IMG/VR virus record: IMGVR_UViG_3300043395_001460
Span: 1-33,949 of that record
Length of the DNA stretch: 33,949 nt
Direction: 5' to 3' (one strand)
Source: a virus
Positions 12,444 through 21,646 of this stretch are shown here, piece by piece. The notes under the pieces were generated by a model that saw only the letters and a list, made by a program, of their open reading frames with translations, did not search any database and was not told where the DNA came from. The position numbers were made by a program, and so were the translations under genes. Numbering within the stretch: the stretch's first letter is position 1; every line of letters begins with the position of its first letter.

Positions 12444-12760
12444 CAGTTAGCCCAAGGCACACCAGCGCCAGTCACAGGATTGCGTTGCAGGTCGATCTGA
12501 TTTTGCAGTGCAGCCTGTATCTCTTGCACTTTTCCCTCGCCAAACTTGGCGGCAACCCAGCTGGCGACAGTGAACTCATCGAGATCGGCGTAGGGCACCA
12601 TGCTGTCGGGGTCTGCCGGATCGAGACCGATGCTGCCGTAGGCGCTGGAGCTATAAGTGCCGTCATGGGCGGTGACGGTGTAGTGAACCGTGGTCACCAT
12701 TCCGTCCGCGAGATTGCGTTCGAGGTTGGCAACGTTCCAGCTGTAGGTGGTATCAGCCAT
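12443..12760 (-). CDS. Conserved cyanophage-like hypothetical protein
   Basis: A 105-residue protein from ATG 12760. MADTTYSWNVANLERNLADG and VTTVHYTVTAHDGTYSSSAYG suggest a beta-rich first half. LDEFTVASWVAAKFGEGKVQ and EIQAALQNQIDLQRNPV form a helical second half that ends in VPWAN. From memory, proteins of this shape are widespread in T4-like and other cyanophages close to tail or lysis genes, but their role is unknown. A virion-associated role is plausible from its place after the tail fibre. Confidence 0.75.
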   Translation of the reverse strand: MADTTYSWNVANLERNLADGMVTTVHYTVTAHDGTYSSSAYGSIGLDPADPDSMVPYADLDEFTVASWVAAKFGEGKVQEIQAALQNQIDLQRNPVTGAGVPWAN

Positions 12761-12826
12761 GGGGTTGGTGGTGATGGGTGGAGTTTAGATCGGGTGGCAA
12801 GTGAAGGTGTCTAAAAGGTTTTGATG

Positions 12827-12871
12827 GCCTAAGCGTGAGACGCCTCATCAGGACGAAACAGAGGCTTAGGC
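12827..12871 (-). terminator. Inverted-repeat hairpin between tail fibre and downstream genes
   Basis: GCCTAAGC (12827-12834) and GCTTAGGC (12864-12871) are a perfect 8-bp inverted repeat in the 134-bp non-coding gap after the tail-fibre stop. Inside, GCCTC (12842-12846) and GAGGC (12861-12865) offer an alternative stem. On the minus strand the hairpin is followed by a moderately T-rich stretch (AAAACCTTTT), so it could be a weak terminator or mRNA-processing signal separating tail from lysis genes. Confidence 0.5.
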
Positions 12872-12894
12872 GCTGTCATTAGAGAGTAGGACTA

Positions 12895-15519
12895 CTAGCT
12901 CAAGCGGTAGCTAACAAACGTGTTGGCAGCCGTCCGCCGTGAGGCAAAACGACCGGATGCACCAGCGGCAATAGTTGCACCACCAACAATGGTGTGCCCT
13001 GTACCAGCACCAATCGTGCAGGTGCCCGATCCGGTGTTGATCACGGACCACTCAAAAGTCATGTTGGTGTAGATGCCACTGAAGCCACCTTCTGACAAGG
13101 TGCCAGTGGGTAGTGTCAGGGTTGCAGCAGCGCCGGTGTATTGGATGATGCCGGTCTTCAACTCAGCAATAGTGAGCGTTGCACCAGCACTCTTGCTGGT
13201 TACATCAGGCTGGTTGTAGCAAACAACGCGGTCATTGGTGATGCGTAGGGCTTCAGTTGGGCTTGAGGCGCCATCGGCAGTTACCGACAGAACGATCCGC
13301 CCAGGCATGTCATTTGCGCCGGGGGTGCCGTCGACAAAAGCATCAATATTTGCAGCTAGCTTGGGGGTGGATGTTCCGTCATCGCCATACCAAGATAGGG
13401 GGCCGAGTTGGTCACCACTTGACAAAATGGTTCCTATTGCTGTTGTTGATCTCGACTTAACAAAAGAGAATCCGTAAGAGAATTGGTTGGCGATTAGTGA
13501 GTGTTGGTAGATATTTCCGCCGCTGCATTCAAGCTTTCCGCTTCCAATCGCGGATCCGCCAATGCTGCTACTCGTCCCCACCAGCAGGCAACCCGATGAG
13601 TCGAGGCGGGCTTTTTCGCTGTCATTAACACCAAGCAGAAGAGGGACGTTATGCCCTGTTGCGACAAATGCGTAGCCATCTCCTGCTCTTAAATATGCGC
13701 TAGAGGCTGTGCCACCACCGCCACCTTGGTATGTTGCGTAAAATTGACCGATGGTGCCGCCAGAGGTATCTGTAGTGCCAACGCGGATACTTTGTGTACC
13801 ACTGGATCGCACGTCCAGCAGGTATTGTGGGCTACTAGTCCCCACACCTACTTTGCCATCGCTGGTGATGCGGAGGCGTTCGGTGTTGTTTGTCTGAAAA
13901 ACAATATCTGTCGAACCTGCTGTTGAAAGAAAAAGGGGAAGGTAGGATCCAGTACCCAGTCTGTCGGAAGTTATGTCTGCCGTAGTAGAAGTTGCACGTA
14001 ATCTGATGTATCCAGAGTTTGTTGGATCTGAAGCATTGGCGGCAACAATACCCGCCGTAGTATTTGATCCATTGGGCAAAATAAAAGGGGTTGTTGCTCC
14101 GTCTGTCGTACTTGTCTGGATTGCAAGCCGGTTTGCGTGAGTAGCGTTGCTAAAGTCACCGAGAAAACGCTTTCCAGTACCAGCAACCTCTACGTTCCCG
14201 TTGGAATCAATAGATAGGCGCTGGGTGCCATTAGTGGCGAGGGCTACGCTGTTAGCGGCAGGCAGGTAAACCCCGTTGGTGGGCACCGTGCTGCTTGTCG
14301 GGATGAAGCTCGCAGCGGTGCTGGTGCCGGTGGTGATGGTGTTCTGAGCGCCGAAATCAGGGCTGATCTTGGTGCCTGCAATCGCGGCGCTGGCGCTGAT
14401 GTCGCCGTTGACGATGGTGCCGTCAGCGATCATCGTGCTGGTTACGGTGCCACTATCGCCAGTCGTTACAAGGGTCCCACTGGTAGCAGGAACAGTAATG
14501 GCTGTTGTACCAGCGACAGATGCAGGAGTAACGGTAATTGTTCCGCTAGTTGCCCCTGGCAAAGCAACAGAACTGATGCCTGTGAGTGCTTGATTTGCAC
14601 TGGAGCGATTGAGTGCTACCGAAGTTGTGCCTACATATGTAGTGCTATTGCCGAGAACACCGCTTGGAATAGCGCCGCTCAGGTTGCTAGCTGTTAGTGC
14701 GATGCTGCTACCCAAACTGGTGGCATCCAACACTTTGGTGCCATTGATGCGGTACTCCTTGCCGCTGGCAATGTTGACGTGTTCGCTGAGTGTCCACGCA
14801 TCTGTGGCGTCAACCCAGTTGATCGTCTTATCCGTAGCACCCTTCAATGTGATACCGCCGCCGTCAGCGGTTACATCTGTTGGGGTTGCAACATCACCGA
14901 GGATGACGTTCTTATCCTCAACGACAAGATTCTGAGTGTTGATATTGGTGGTCATGCCGTTGACGGTCAGATCACCCGTGATCGTGACACTGCCATCGAA
15001 GGTGGCAGCACCCGTCACGTCCAACGTGCCGGGCACATCGATGTTGCTCGCCCACTCAACGCCAGTGCCAGCGGCATCAGTCTGCAGCAGTTGACGCGCG
15101 GCACCATCTGCCAGTTTGCTGACGGCGATCTCGGCGCTGGCACTGATGTCAGCGTTAACGATGCTGGCATTGCCGCTCACAATGACGGTGCCGCTCTGAT
15201 TGGGCAGTGTGATCGTGCGGTCCGCCGTCGGATCCGTCACCGCCAGCGTGGTCTCGAATCCATTGGCGGTGCTGCCCTCAAAGGTCAGCGTGCCAGTGGT
15301 GCCGATCTCCAAGTTCCCCAGCACCGTGCCGCCTGACACCACGAACGGGAAATAGGCGAGGCTGTTCCATGCCGTTGTGCCATTGCCGATCTTGATCTTC
15401 TTTGTGTCGCTCTCGAGGCCCAGCTCGTTTGCCAGCAGCGTCGGGTTTGCTGATGTCCAGTTAGCAGCAGTATCAGCGCGAAGCTGGATCTGAACCTGAA
15501 CGGTTGTGGGTGTGGTCAC
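12895..15519 (-). CDS. Tail fibre / receptor-binding protein
   Basis: The protein is 874 residues from GTG 15519, overlapping the upstream stop as GTGA. The N-terminal 60 residues (VQIQLRADTAANWTSANPTL, then KKIKIGNGTTAWNSLAY) match the head of many phage fibre proteins that docks on the tail. The shaft is repetitive and beta-rich. NADISASAEIAVSKL and NGDISASAAIAGTKI are two copies of one module, and GTLDVTGAATFDGSVTITGD resembles cyanophage fibres. Two similar blocks (NSVALATNGTQRLSIDSNGN and FQTNNTERLRITSDGKVGVG) follow. The C-terminal part (about 790-874) is probably the receptor-contact tip. The middle (about 13400-14300) is less GC-rich than its surroundings, suggesting exchange. No intramolecular chaperone was recognised. 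Confidence 0.88.
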   Translation of the reverse strand: MTTPTTVQVQIQLRADTAANWTSANPTLLANELGLESDTKKIKIGNGTTAWNSLAYFPFVVSGGTVLGNLEIGTTGTLTFEGSTANGFETTLAVTDPTADRTITLPNQSGTVIVSGNASIVNADISASAEIAVSKLADGAARQLLQTDAAGTGVEWASNIDVPGTLDVTGAATFDGSVTITGDLTVNGMTTNINTQNLVVEDKNVILGDVATPTDVTADGGGITLKGATDKTINWVDATDAWTLSEHVNIASGKEYRINGTKVLDATSLGSSIALTASNLSGAIPSGVLGNSTTYVGTTSVALNRSSANQALTGISSVALPGATSGTITVTPASVAGTTAITVPATSGTLVTTGDSGTVTSTMIADGTIVNGDISASAAIAGTKISPDFGAQNTITTGTSTAASFIPTSSTVPTNGVYLPAANSVALATNGTQRLSIDSNGNVEVAGTGKRFLGDFSNATHANRLAIQTSTTDGATTPFILPNGSNTTAGIVAANASDPTNSGYIRLRATSTTADITSDRLGTGSYLPLFLSTAGSTDIVFQTNNTERLRITSDGKVGVGTSSPQYLLDVRSSGTQSIRVGTTDTSGGTIGQFYATYQGGGGGTASSAYLRAGDGYAFVATGHNVPLLLGVNDSEKARLDSSGCLLVGTSSSIGGSAIGSGKLECSGGNIYQHSLIANQFSYGFSFVKSRSTTAIGTILSSGDQLGPLSWYGDDGTSTPKLAANIDAFVDGTPGANDMPGRIVLSVTADGASSPTEALRITNDRVVCYNQPDVTSKSAGATLTIAELKTGIIQYTGAAATLTLPTGTLSEGGFSGIYTNMTFEWSVINTGSGTCTIGAGTGHTIVGGATIAAGASGRFASRRTAANTFVSYRLS

Positions 15520-16043
15520 TTGGCAGCGCCTCCGCCTTTGATGATGAGTGTGGCCGCAGGACTGGTGCGATCGGCCTCGCCTCCGTCAAGGATAAACGGG
15601 GCATTTCCATTGAAGGCAAACGATTGGAAGGCCGCAACGGTTCGCGTTACTGCAGTGCCACCCACCAAGATGTAAAGCAGGTTGACGCCGAACAGCATCC
15701 GCAGCGCCACCGTCACATTGAAGAACAGACCTAGCTGCTCTTCCTCCGGTGGCTCCTCATAACGAAAAACCGATGTTGCTTCACCGACTGGCGCACCACC
15801 CCAGATGGCGGTTGGCACTGCAAAGTAGCGGTGCGTGCCATCGCTACCGATCCAGTGGTCGCGGATCTGTTGCATCTGCGCCAGCGTCAGATTCGCGTAG
15901 CTCAGCCGCACGATGCCGCCGGTGGTGCGCAGCGAATGGCGAAACCGGATCGGGCCAGCACCGACGGTTGGTTCCTCGCTGATGTTGAGTGCGCCGATGT
16001 CATAGCTGATCGCATCGGCATAGAGGGAGGGGAAGTCAGCCAT
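15516..16043 (-). CDS. Putative minor tail protein
   Basis: A 175-residue protein from ATG 16043. MADFPSLYADAISYDIGALN, GPIRFRHSLRTTGGIVRLSY and LTLAQMQQIRDHWIGSDGTH suggest a beta-rich domain with one helix; YFAVPTAIWGG follows. The C-terminal half is hydrophobic and Gly-rich. I do not recognise a named family. Location between the tail-tip proteins and the fibre points to a baseplate or fibre-attachment role. Its stop overlaps the fibre start. Confidence 0.65.
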   Translation of the reverse strand: MADFPSLYADAISYDIGALNISEEPTVGAGPIRFRHSLRTTGGIVRLSYANLTLAQMQQIRDHWIGSDGTHRYFAVPTAIWGGAPVGEATSVFRYEEPPEEEQLGLFFNVTVALRMLFGVNLLYILVGGTAVTRTVAAFQSFAFNGNAPFILDGGEADRTSPAATLIIKGGGAAK

Positions 16044-16045
16044 GG

Positions 16046-16708
16046 CTAGCTAGTGCATCCGACGGTGTACTCCCATGCTGTCCCAGCCGTTGGCGCAAAT
16101 ATTGTCACCGTGATGTAGCGGCTAGTGCTGGTCTTGGTGACAGTCACCGTATGCGAGCCAGATACGATGCCGCTGTCGTAGCTTGCAGCCCCTGTGATCA
16201 GGATGCGATCAGCCACGGTGAAGAAATCGTAAGTGAGCTGAAATGAGCCAGCGCCGCTGCCGATATCAATGGTTTTCGTGTAGGTGCCAGCACCGCCGGA
16301 GTTGGCATTATCTGCGGTCGGGCAGGTTGGGATGTCAGCCACCTCGAAGCTAGGTGGAATCAGCTCTAGTTCCACATTGGCATAGATCTGTCCACAGACT
16401 TCCTCGGTCTCGGGCGGCGAAACATAGATCCACTGGTAGCCAGTCGGGAATGTGAGCCCAGACCCCACAAGCGTGGCGCTGTCCAGATCAAATGGCTCGA
16501 ATCTGCCGTGCAGTGCGTAATGACTGATCAGGCTGTAGTGATTCGCGCGGCTGAGCAGGTTAAAGCTCATGCGTAGCTGGTGGCCAACGCTTGTGCTGCT
16601 ATGGCGCACGCTCACCTCGTCACCAGTCAACACACGCAGAGGCGTGTTAGCGCTGCTGGCTGGCGTGTAGGTGCGGGTGCTAGGGGTTAGCGCGGGGAAA
16701 GTAGCCAT
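16046..16708 (-). CDS. Putative minor tail / tail-tip protein
   Basis: A 220-residue protein from ATG 16708, whose start overlaps the upstream stop (TGATG). The N-terminal 130 residues (TPSTRTYTPASSANTPLRVL, LRMSFNLLSRANHYSLISHY, YQWIYVSPPE) resemble the small tail proteins found upstream of fibres. From about residue 135 there is a beta-sandwich-like region (YTKTIDIGSGAGSFQLTYDF, VADRILITGAASYDSGIV) of the kind that often binds carbohydrate. It probably belongs to the adsorption apparatus at the tail tip. Identity is from pattern and position. Confidence 0.65.
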   Translation of the reverse strand: MATFPALTPSTRTYTPASSANTPLRVLTGDEVSVRHSSTSVGHQLRMSFNLLSRANHYSLISHYALHGRFEPFDLDSATLVGSGLTFPTGYQWIYVSPPETEEVCGQIYANVELELIPPSFEVADIPTCPTADNANSGGAGTYTKTIDIGSGAGSFQLTYDFFTVADRILITGAASYDSGIVSGSHTVTVTKTSTSRYITVTIFAPTAGTAWEYTVGCTS

Positions 16709-19047
16709 CACAGATCTTTCCTTGTCGAAGTAACGACAGTCCCGTTGGTCAGAGTTGCAGTAAGACGGAATCCAACTACAGGATCAGAGAAGCAACCTAC
16801 ATTAGTCAAAGCAGTTATAAATCCGTTGCTTGGATTCCAATAAGCCGGTCTGAATATAGATGGATTACTACATGCAGGTGTGCTAGTAGCAAATACAACT
16901 GGCGGTGAGCTAAATTGCCCTAATACCTGTTCAAAACCTATTATCCAGCTCAACGTATAGAAAGAGACATTTCCTGGATATGGATCCCAAGTTGCACCAG
17001 GGAAAGAGCCGCCGCCTATACCAGGGAATGAAATGCCACCTGTAGGTGCGCCCCATCCATCTGGAGATGATGGATCCACGCACCTAGCATCAGCTTCGAA
17101 GCAAGTAGCATTGTCAAACAAATACTCATTAAACAATTCAAACCTAACAAAGCAATCGCCTTCTATTGCTGTGCCTATAGCTATTGGAGCTTCGCTAAGG
17201 CGTACGCCTGATTCGCAATTTATCGCCCACAACCGCACCTCAGCCGGACAGCAAGGCGGTGTCACTGTCACCTCATCACCAGGCAGTAATGGGCGATCCG
17301 TTGGGATACCGCTAACAGTGGGAGCAGGCGGTGTATCAATCGGATCCTCTGGATTGTTGATACCACCAGTGCCGCCGCCACCTGGCTGTGAATCTCTGCC
17401 ACCTTGTGCGTCTGGATTATCTGGATTCTCCGTGCCAGCCGGGAACTCAGGGTCAGGCACATTAGCCGGCCATTCAGGCGAATCAGGATCAGGCTCTACA
17501 TCATCAGGGAAGTCATCAGGCAGGCCGCCAGGCGTGCCACCTTCGTCAGGGATGGGATCCTCATCTTCAGGGTCGTTCACGTCGCAGGTGAAATCACCGC
17601 GGCCGGTCGGATACTCGAAGCCATTGATTGTGGTGCCAGCCACATACAGCGCAACGATGCTGCGGCCGTTCATATCGATGGGGTAGTGCATGAGATCAAG
17701 TTCAACCGCGCCGCTGAGGCTCTTGTTGATGCGCTCGACCTCATACAAATAGTCGTGATAGGTGACGGCATCCACATCCGTTTCACGCCGCAGGCGAACC
17801 CGCACCACGTCGCCCAATGTCAGTGTGCTGTTGAATGCATCGGGCCGCACACGGATGCGCAGAGTGTGAGTAACAAAAATGCGACGCGCAGCAAGGTATG
17901 CACCAACTTTTGCAGCGTGCAACTCTGACGTGCAGAACTCGCTTAGGTCATGCTGCTCAATCGGTGCATCAACATCGGTGCCTGGCAGGCGTACCACAGT
18001 GGTGCGAATGATGCCGATGTCATCATCAGGCTGCTGCCGCCATAGCACCTGCATTGCAGTGGGCCGACGGTCAGCGTATGGGATGAACTCGATCTCAAAA
18101 CCATCCGGCAGCAGATGATCCTCGGTGAAGCCAAACACCCACTCGATGGCAGTGGTGTCGATTGCATACGCGACGGTATAGGGCAGCCGCGGGCGGAATG
18201 CCTTTTTGCCGTTGTTATCACTGACGCGCAGCAGGAAGTAGGTGCTGATGTTTTGCAGCCAGTCCTCTAGGTTCTGCGATGCTTCGACCGTACCGTTGAA
18301 ATACAGCTGCTGCGTCTCGGTGAAGTTGGCCGCGGCTGTGAATGTAGCCGTGTCGATCAGCGCATCTGGGAAGCGGCTGGACTGTTTGATCAGATAGATC
18401 GCTAGATCGCAGACGTTGTTGCTCGATCCTGTTGTGCCTTCAATCAGGCGATCAACAATGATGCCCTGGCGCACGAAACAATGCACCTGCCGATCCCAGG
18501 TGCTGTCACCATCGGCGTGCGTGTTCTCATAGCTCAGCGTGGTCAAGTCGTCGTAATAGCCACTGGTGCCGCAAAACGCTGGGCATGGCCACAGCTCTGT
18601 GCCAGCCACTGGCGTGATGAAGTTGCCAGGCGTCCATGTGCCAGCACGCTGGTCATAGGTTTGCGCCCATGTGCCAACGCGGCAGGCACGCTGGAACACA
18701 TCACGCACCTGCAGCTGCGGCATGTCGCCTTGGCTGAGCACCAGGTGCAGCTTCACCTCCAGTTCGTTGGTAGTGTCATCATTCTCAAAGCGCCCCTCAG
18801 TAGCGCCGGGGCTCACGAACACGCCGCCCACTTCGTAGACAATCGCTGTCGCTACATCCAGGTTCCACCTGTAGGTGGTGCGTGTCACGCGCTTGCCGAA
18901 CACAATCGGAACGGTCTCACCGATCACGATGCTGCGCTGGCGGCTATCCAGTGCGCTGTATCCTTCCGCTGCACCTTCGCTGGTTGGTGCGCTCTGCTCA
19001 GGCAGCAGGGTCAGTGGGGCGCTGATCGTGATGCTTGTGCTGGCCAT
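16708..19047 (-). CDS. Tail-tip attachment protein (gpJ-like core with variable C-terminus)
   Basis: A 779-residue protein from ATG 19047. The first 470 residues resemble the tail-tip/central fibre proteins of lambda-like phages: RSIVIGETVPIVFGKRVTRT at the N-terminus, a long beta-rich body, and LTLGDVVRVRLRRETDVDAV with the Phage-tail_3-like pattern. A strongly acidic, Pro/Gly-rich linker spans about residues 490-590. The last 180 residues form a cysteine-rich domain (CCPAEVRLWAINC, NATCFEADARC, PACSNPSIF, NVGCFSDPV). The DNA for this domain (about 16711-17230) is markedly more AT-rich than the rest of the gene. That suggests a swapped host-range module. It probably closes the tail tube and contacts the host surface. 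Confidence 0.82.
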   Translation of the reverse strand: MASTSITISAPLTLLPEQSAPTSEGAAEGYSALDSRQRSIVIGETVPIVFGKRVTRTTYRWNLDVATAIVYEVGGVFVSPGATEGRFENDDTTNELEVKLHLVLSQGDMPQLQVRDVFQRACRVGTWAQTYDQRAGTWTPGNFITPVAGTELWPCPAFCGTSGYYDDLTTLSYENTHADGDSTWDRQVHCFVRQGIIVDRLIEGTTGSSNNVCDLAIYLIKQSSRFPDALIDTATFTAAANFTETQQLYFNGTVEASQNLEDWLQNISTYFLLRVSDNNGKKAFRPRLPYTVAYAIDTTAIEWVFGFTEDHLLPDGFEIEFIPYADRRPTAMQVLWRQQPDDDIGIIRTTVVRLPGTDVDAPIEQHDLSEFCTSELHAAKVGAYLAARRIFVTHTLRIRVRPDAFNSTLTLGDVVRVRLRRETDVDAVTYHDYLYEVERINKSLSGAVELDLMHYPIDMNGRSIVALYVAGTTINGFEYPTGRGDFTCDVNDPEDEDPIPDEGGTPGGLPDDFPDDVEPDPDSPEWPANVPDPEFPAGTENPDNPDAQGGRDSQPGGGGTGGINNPEDPIDTPPAPTVSGIPTDRPLLPGDEVTVTPPCCPAEVRLWAINCESGVRLSEAPIAIGTAIEGDCFVRFELFNEYLFDNATCFEADARCVDPSSPDGWGAPTGGISFPGIGGGSFPGATWDPYPGNVSFYTLSWIIGFEQVLGQFSSPPVVFATSTPACSNPSIFRPAYWNPSNGFITALTNVGCFSDPVVGFRLTATLTNGTVVTSTRKDL

Positions 19048-19050
19048 GCC

Positions 19051-19515
19051 TTACATCCGAATCGGTGCGCCGATCAGTCGATTGGTGTATTTGCGCGGCG
19101 GGATCTGCGCACCTACTGGCGCCAGCGTAGAGCCTAGGCGCAGCTCGATCAACGAGAACGATCCACCCATGCTGACGGCCTCACCGACGTAGGTGCCGAT
19201 CAGCAGCTGGCCAGCCTGCGGCGCGGCATTGGTGAGCCGAGTGTCGAACTCATACAGCTTGATCTCGATCAGCCGGTTGAAGTTCAGCGCATCCTTAAAA
19301 GCCTGCAGGATCGACTCTGTGGCAGGCGCTTCAACGGTGATGCCAACATCAGTGCCAGGCGTGCCGCCGATCAGGCCGTTGACCGCAAACGGCCTGTAAA
19401 CCCAGCTCGCGCTATCCCAGACCACAGTGGTGTTGACGTAGTAGCCCTGCCAGCGTTGGTAGGTGGTGCTGCCCTCATAGATCCGCAGGTATTGCGCTTG
19501 GCCGCGATTGCTCAT
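19051..19515 (-). CDS. Minor tail / tail assembly protein
   Basis: A 154-residue protein from ATG 19515, starting one base inside the tape-measure stop and ending 3 bases before the tail-tip gene. It is beta-rich (YLRIYEGSTTYQRWQGYYVN, ILQAFKDALNFNRLIEIKLY, GQLLIGTYVGEAVSMGGSFS). In lambda the genes between the tape measure and J (M, L, K, I) build the tip complex. This gene holds the corresponding place and may combine M or L functions. No named family recognised. Confidence 0.65.
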   Translation of the reverse strand: MSNRGQAQYLRIYEGSTTYQRWQGYYVNTTVVWDSASWVYRPFAVNGLIGGTPGTDVGITVEAPATESILQAFKDALNFNRLIEIKLYEFDTRLTNAAPQAGQLLIGTYVGEAVSMGGSFSLIELRLGSTLAPVGAQIPPRKYTNRLIGAPIRM

Positions 19516-21323
19516 CAGATCGCACCTTGGAAGCGACGGCCGGCAAAGCTGCGGTTGTTGCCCAGCAGGTTGGACGCGAGGGAGTTGAGCGAACGCTCGA
19601 GATCCTCAATCGTGACGTACCGCTGGCCGCCCTGCTGCAGCACCGGGCCGGTTGTGATCTGCACGGTGGTGTTGCCTTGGCTGGCGCTACCAGTAGCAGC
19701 GCCCGGCACCACGCCAGCACCGCGAACGCCCATCAGGTAGTTCGCGGACGCCCGCGCCATCTTGGATTCGGGGATGATGTATTCCCGCTGTCCACCTTCA
19801 CCCACCATTGCCAGGGTGGGTCGATCAACGGTGCCGCCTTCTGCAAAGCGTGGGATCGTGACCGTAGGCGCCAGTGGAATGTTGGGCAGCTTCAATGCTG
19901 ACAGCGCACGGTTAGCTGCGGAGATCAGCTTATTGATGCCGTTCACTGCACCATTGATAAACCTTTCCACCAGCGATAGGTAGCCGTTGAAGATGTTGCG
20001 AATGAAGCGCGTGACCGCATCAAATGGTGAGCGGAGCGCATCAGCCAAACCGCGAAACGCACCGGCGATACCTTTGACCACATCCCCTGCCAGCTTGACG
20101 ACAGGATCCACAAAGGTGCGTTTGAACGCCGTAGCCGCATCAACTAGCACCTTGCCGATTGCCCCAAACGCATCTGCGATCTTGTCACGGAAGGCATAGA
20201 TCGCAACGCCAGCTGCAACAGCAAGCGCAACCCAGCCGACTGGGCCAGTGAATACGCCGATCAGAATCTGACCCAAGCTCAGTAGTGCTGCACCAAGCGG
20301 GGCAAACGCACCAGCGAATCCAGCAATTACAGCAGGTGCTGCAGCGATAGCAGCTGCAACGCCGGCAATGATGGGGCCAAGTGTCGTCGCTACAGAGATC
20401 ACAGCAGTGATCGCTGGTGCTAGTGCAATGAATGCTGCAGTTAATGCAGCAGCAGCAACAACAACCGTTTGTGCTTGCGGGCTGAGCGATGTGAACCACT
20501 GGCCAATCTGACCAAGAACCGCCAAGAATCCTTGTAACACCGGCACTAACGATTTGATCGCTCCAGGCAGGAACTCGCCAAGCTGTTGCGCTAGTTGCGT
20601 GATATATGGCAACGCCGCTGTGATCGCCTCATTAAACGGCCCAGCAAGCTCACGCATAATTGCGTTGATCGCATCATTGAACGCATCAGCAGCCTGCGCC
20701 ATCTCGGTGGTGATGGTGGCTGAATACTCATTGATTGCAGCGCTGCCGCCATTCAGCATCGGAATCAGGTTTGCGCCAGACTTACCAAATATCTCCATCG
20801 CTAGCGCTGTCTTCTCGGCACCTTCAGGCAGCTTGCTGAACTTATCGGCAATGTCAAGCATTACTTCGTCAACACCGCGCAGCTTGCCGGTTGAATCGAC
20901 AGTGCTCACACCAATCGACCGCAATGCTTCGCTTGTGGCAGACGATGAATCCGCCATCCCTTTTGCAAGTTTGCCCATTGCTTTGCCAACCTCATCCAAG
21001 CTGCTACCACTATCTTCTGCAGCTCCACCAAACTTGCTCAATGCTTCAACGCCAACACCAGTGCGTTGACTTAGGTCGTTCAAATTGTCGGCTGCATCAA
21101 TTGCCCGTTTTCCTATAACTGCAACACCGCCAATGGCTGCAGCACCAATACCTGCCAAAGCCGTGCCAATGCCTCTAGTTGCAATACCAAGTTTCGAGAA
21201 GCCCTGGCTTAGGTTATTTGCTTGCTTATCTGCATTGCCAAGCGCCCTCTCTAGCCCCTGAATCTGAGCCAGACCATCAACGTTGGCCTTGATATTGACC
21301 GCAGCGGTCATGTTCATGGCCAT
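19515..21323 (-). CDS. Tail tape measure protein
   Basis: The protein is 602 residues from ATG 21323. The N-terminus is helical (AAVNIKANVDGLAQIQGLER, QANNLSQGFSKLGIATRGIG), followed by a tape-measure core (NLNDLSQRTGVGVEALSKFG, EVMLDIADKFSKLPEGAEKT, ALAMEIFGKSGANLIPML). Hydrophobic Ala/Ile-rich stretches at about 290-370 are likely membrane-active segments used in DNA delivery, and helical repeats follow. The largest gene between the tail chaperones and tip proteins, it sets tail length and is threaded inside the tube. By the usual rule of about 0.15 nm per residue the tail would be near 90 nm, a rough inference. The DNA of the 5' part is less GC-rich than the phage average. Confidence 0.9.
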   Translation of the reverse strand: MAMNMTAAVNIKANVDGLAQIQGLERALGNADKQANNLSQGFSKLGIATRGIGTALAGIGAAAIGGVAVIGKRAIDAADNLNDLSQRTGVGVEALSKFGGAAEDSGSSLDEVGKAMGKLAKGMADSSSATSEALRSIGVSTVDSTGKLRGVDEVMLDIADKFSKLPEGAEKTALAMEIFGKSGANLIPMLNGGSAAINEYSATITTEMAQAADAFNDAINAIMRELAGPFNEAITAALPYITQLAQQLGEFLPGAIKSLVPVLQGFLAVLGQIGQWFTSLSPQAQTVVVAAAALTAAFIALAPAITAVISVATTLGPIIAGVAAAIAAAPAVIAGFAGAFAPLGAALLSLGQILIGVFTGPVGWVALAVAAGVAIYAFRDKIADAFGAIGKVLVDAATAFKRTFVDPVVKLAGDVVKGIAGAFRGLADALRSPFDAVTRFIRNIFNGYLSLVERFINGAVNGINKLISAANRALSALKLPNIPLAPTVTIPRFAEGGTVDRPTLAMVGEGGQREYIIPESKMARASANYLMGVRGAGVVPGAATGSASQGNTTVQITTGPVLQQGGQRYVTIEDLERSLNSLASNLLGNNRSFAGRRFQGAI

Positions 21324-21646
21324 CAGTCTGCCCTCTCATGCATGATCGTGAGCACTTCCGCCTCAATGATCTGGATGTCTTCCAGCATGGCGGCGGGATC
21401 GTCTGCTCCATACAGTCTAAAGGCCCATTCAAGGGCGCCATAATCCAGTCCGATCAGGCCATTGCCGCCGCTGCGCCATTGCGTCTGGCAACGCAGGAAC
21501 ATCTCAAGCGCTGGCCATGCGTCAGGATCAACCTCGAAATCATCCACCTCAGGCGGGATGTCGATCTCAAGCCCAAAGGCTGCTGCGTCATCGGCGGTGT
21601 CATCAATGACCTTTGCCTTTGCCCAATGCCGCGCAGCCTCTGTCAG
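21323..21646 (-). CDS. Frameshift extension T of the tail assembly chaperone (GT)
   Basis: This part carries a DUF1799-type sequence (FEVDPDAWPALEMFLRCQTQ, GLIGLDYGALEWAFRL). It can be made as the C-terminal half of a GT fusion. After a -1 slip on A AAA AAC (21652-21646), the reading continues LTEAARHWAKAKVIDDTADD, then AAAFGLEIDIPPEVDDFEVD, into the known frame. Coding character therefore extends well upstream of the nearest start codon (GTG 21547), which argues against independent initiation there. The fusion would be 233 residues (126 from G plus 107). In lambda, gpG and gpGT coat the tape measure while the tail tube assembles, and the T part contacts the tube protein. Confidence 0.85.
   Translation of the reverse strand: MTEAARHWAKAKVIDDTADDAAAFGLEIDIPPEVDDFEVDPDAWPALEMFLRCQTQWRSGGNGLIGLDYGALEWAFRLYGADDPAAMLEDIQIIEAEVLTIMHERAD

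Noticed and set aside
12833-12866. Hammerhead ribozyme: GGACGAAAC on the plus strand and CTGATGAG on the minus strand
   Set aside because: A hammerhead needs CTGATGA and GAAA on the same strand around stem II. Here they are on opposite strands and overlap, and no NUH cleavage site with a matching stem I is present. It is better read as a simple inverted repeat.
17328-17339. GGCGGTGTATCA inside the tail-tip gene, identical to the operator/-10 at 5337-5348
   Set aside because: It lies in a coding region on the opposite transcriptional side, keeps only one palindrome arm and has no associated -35. It is most likely coincidence.
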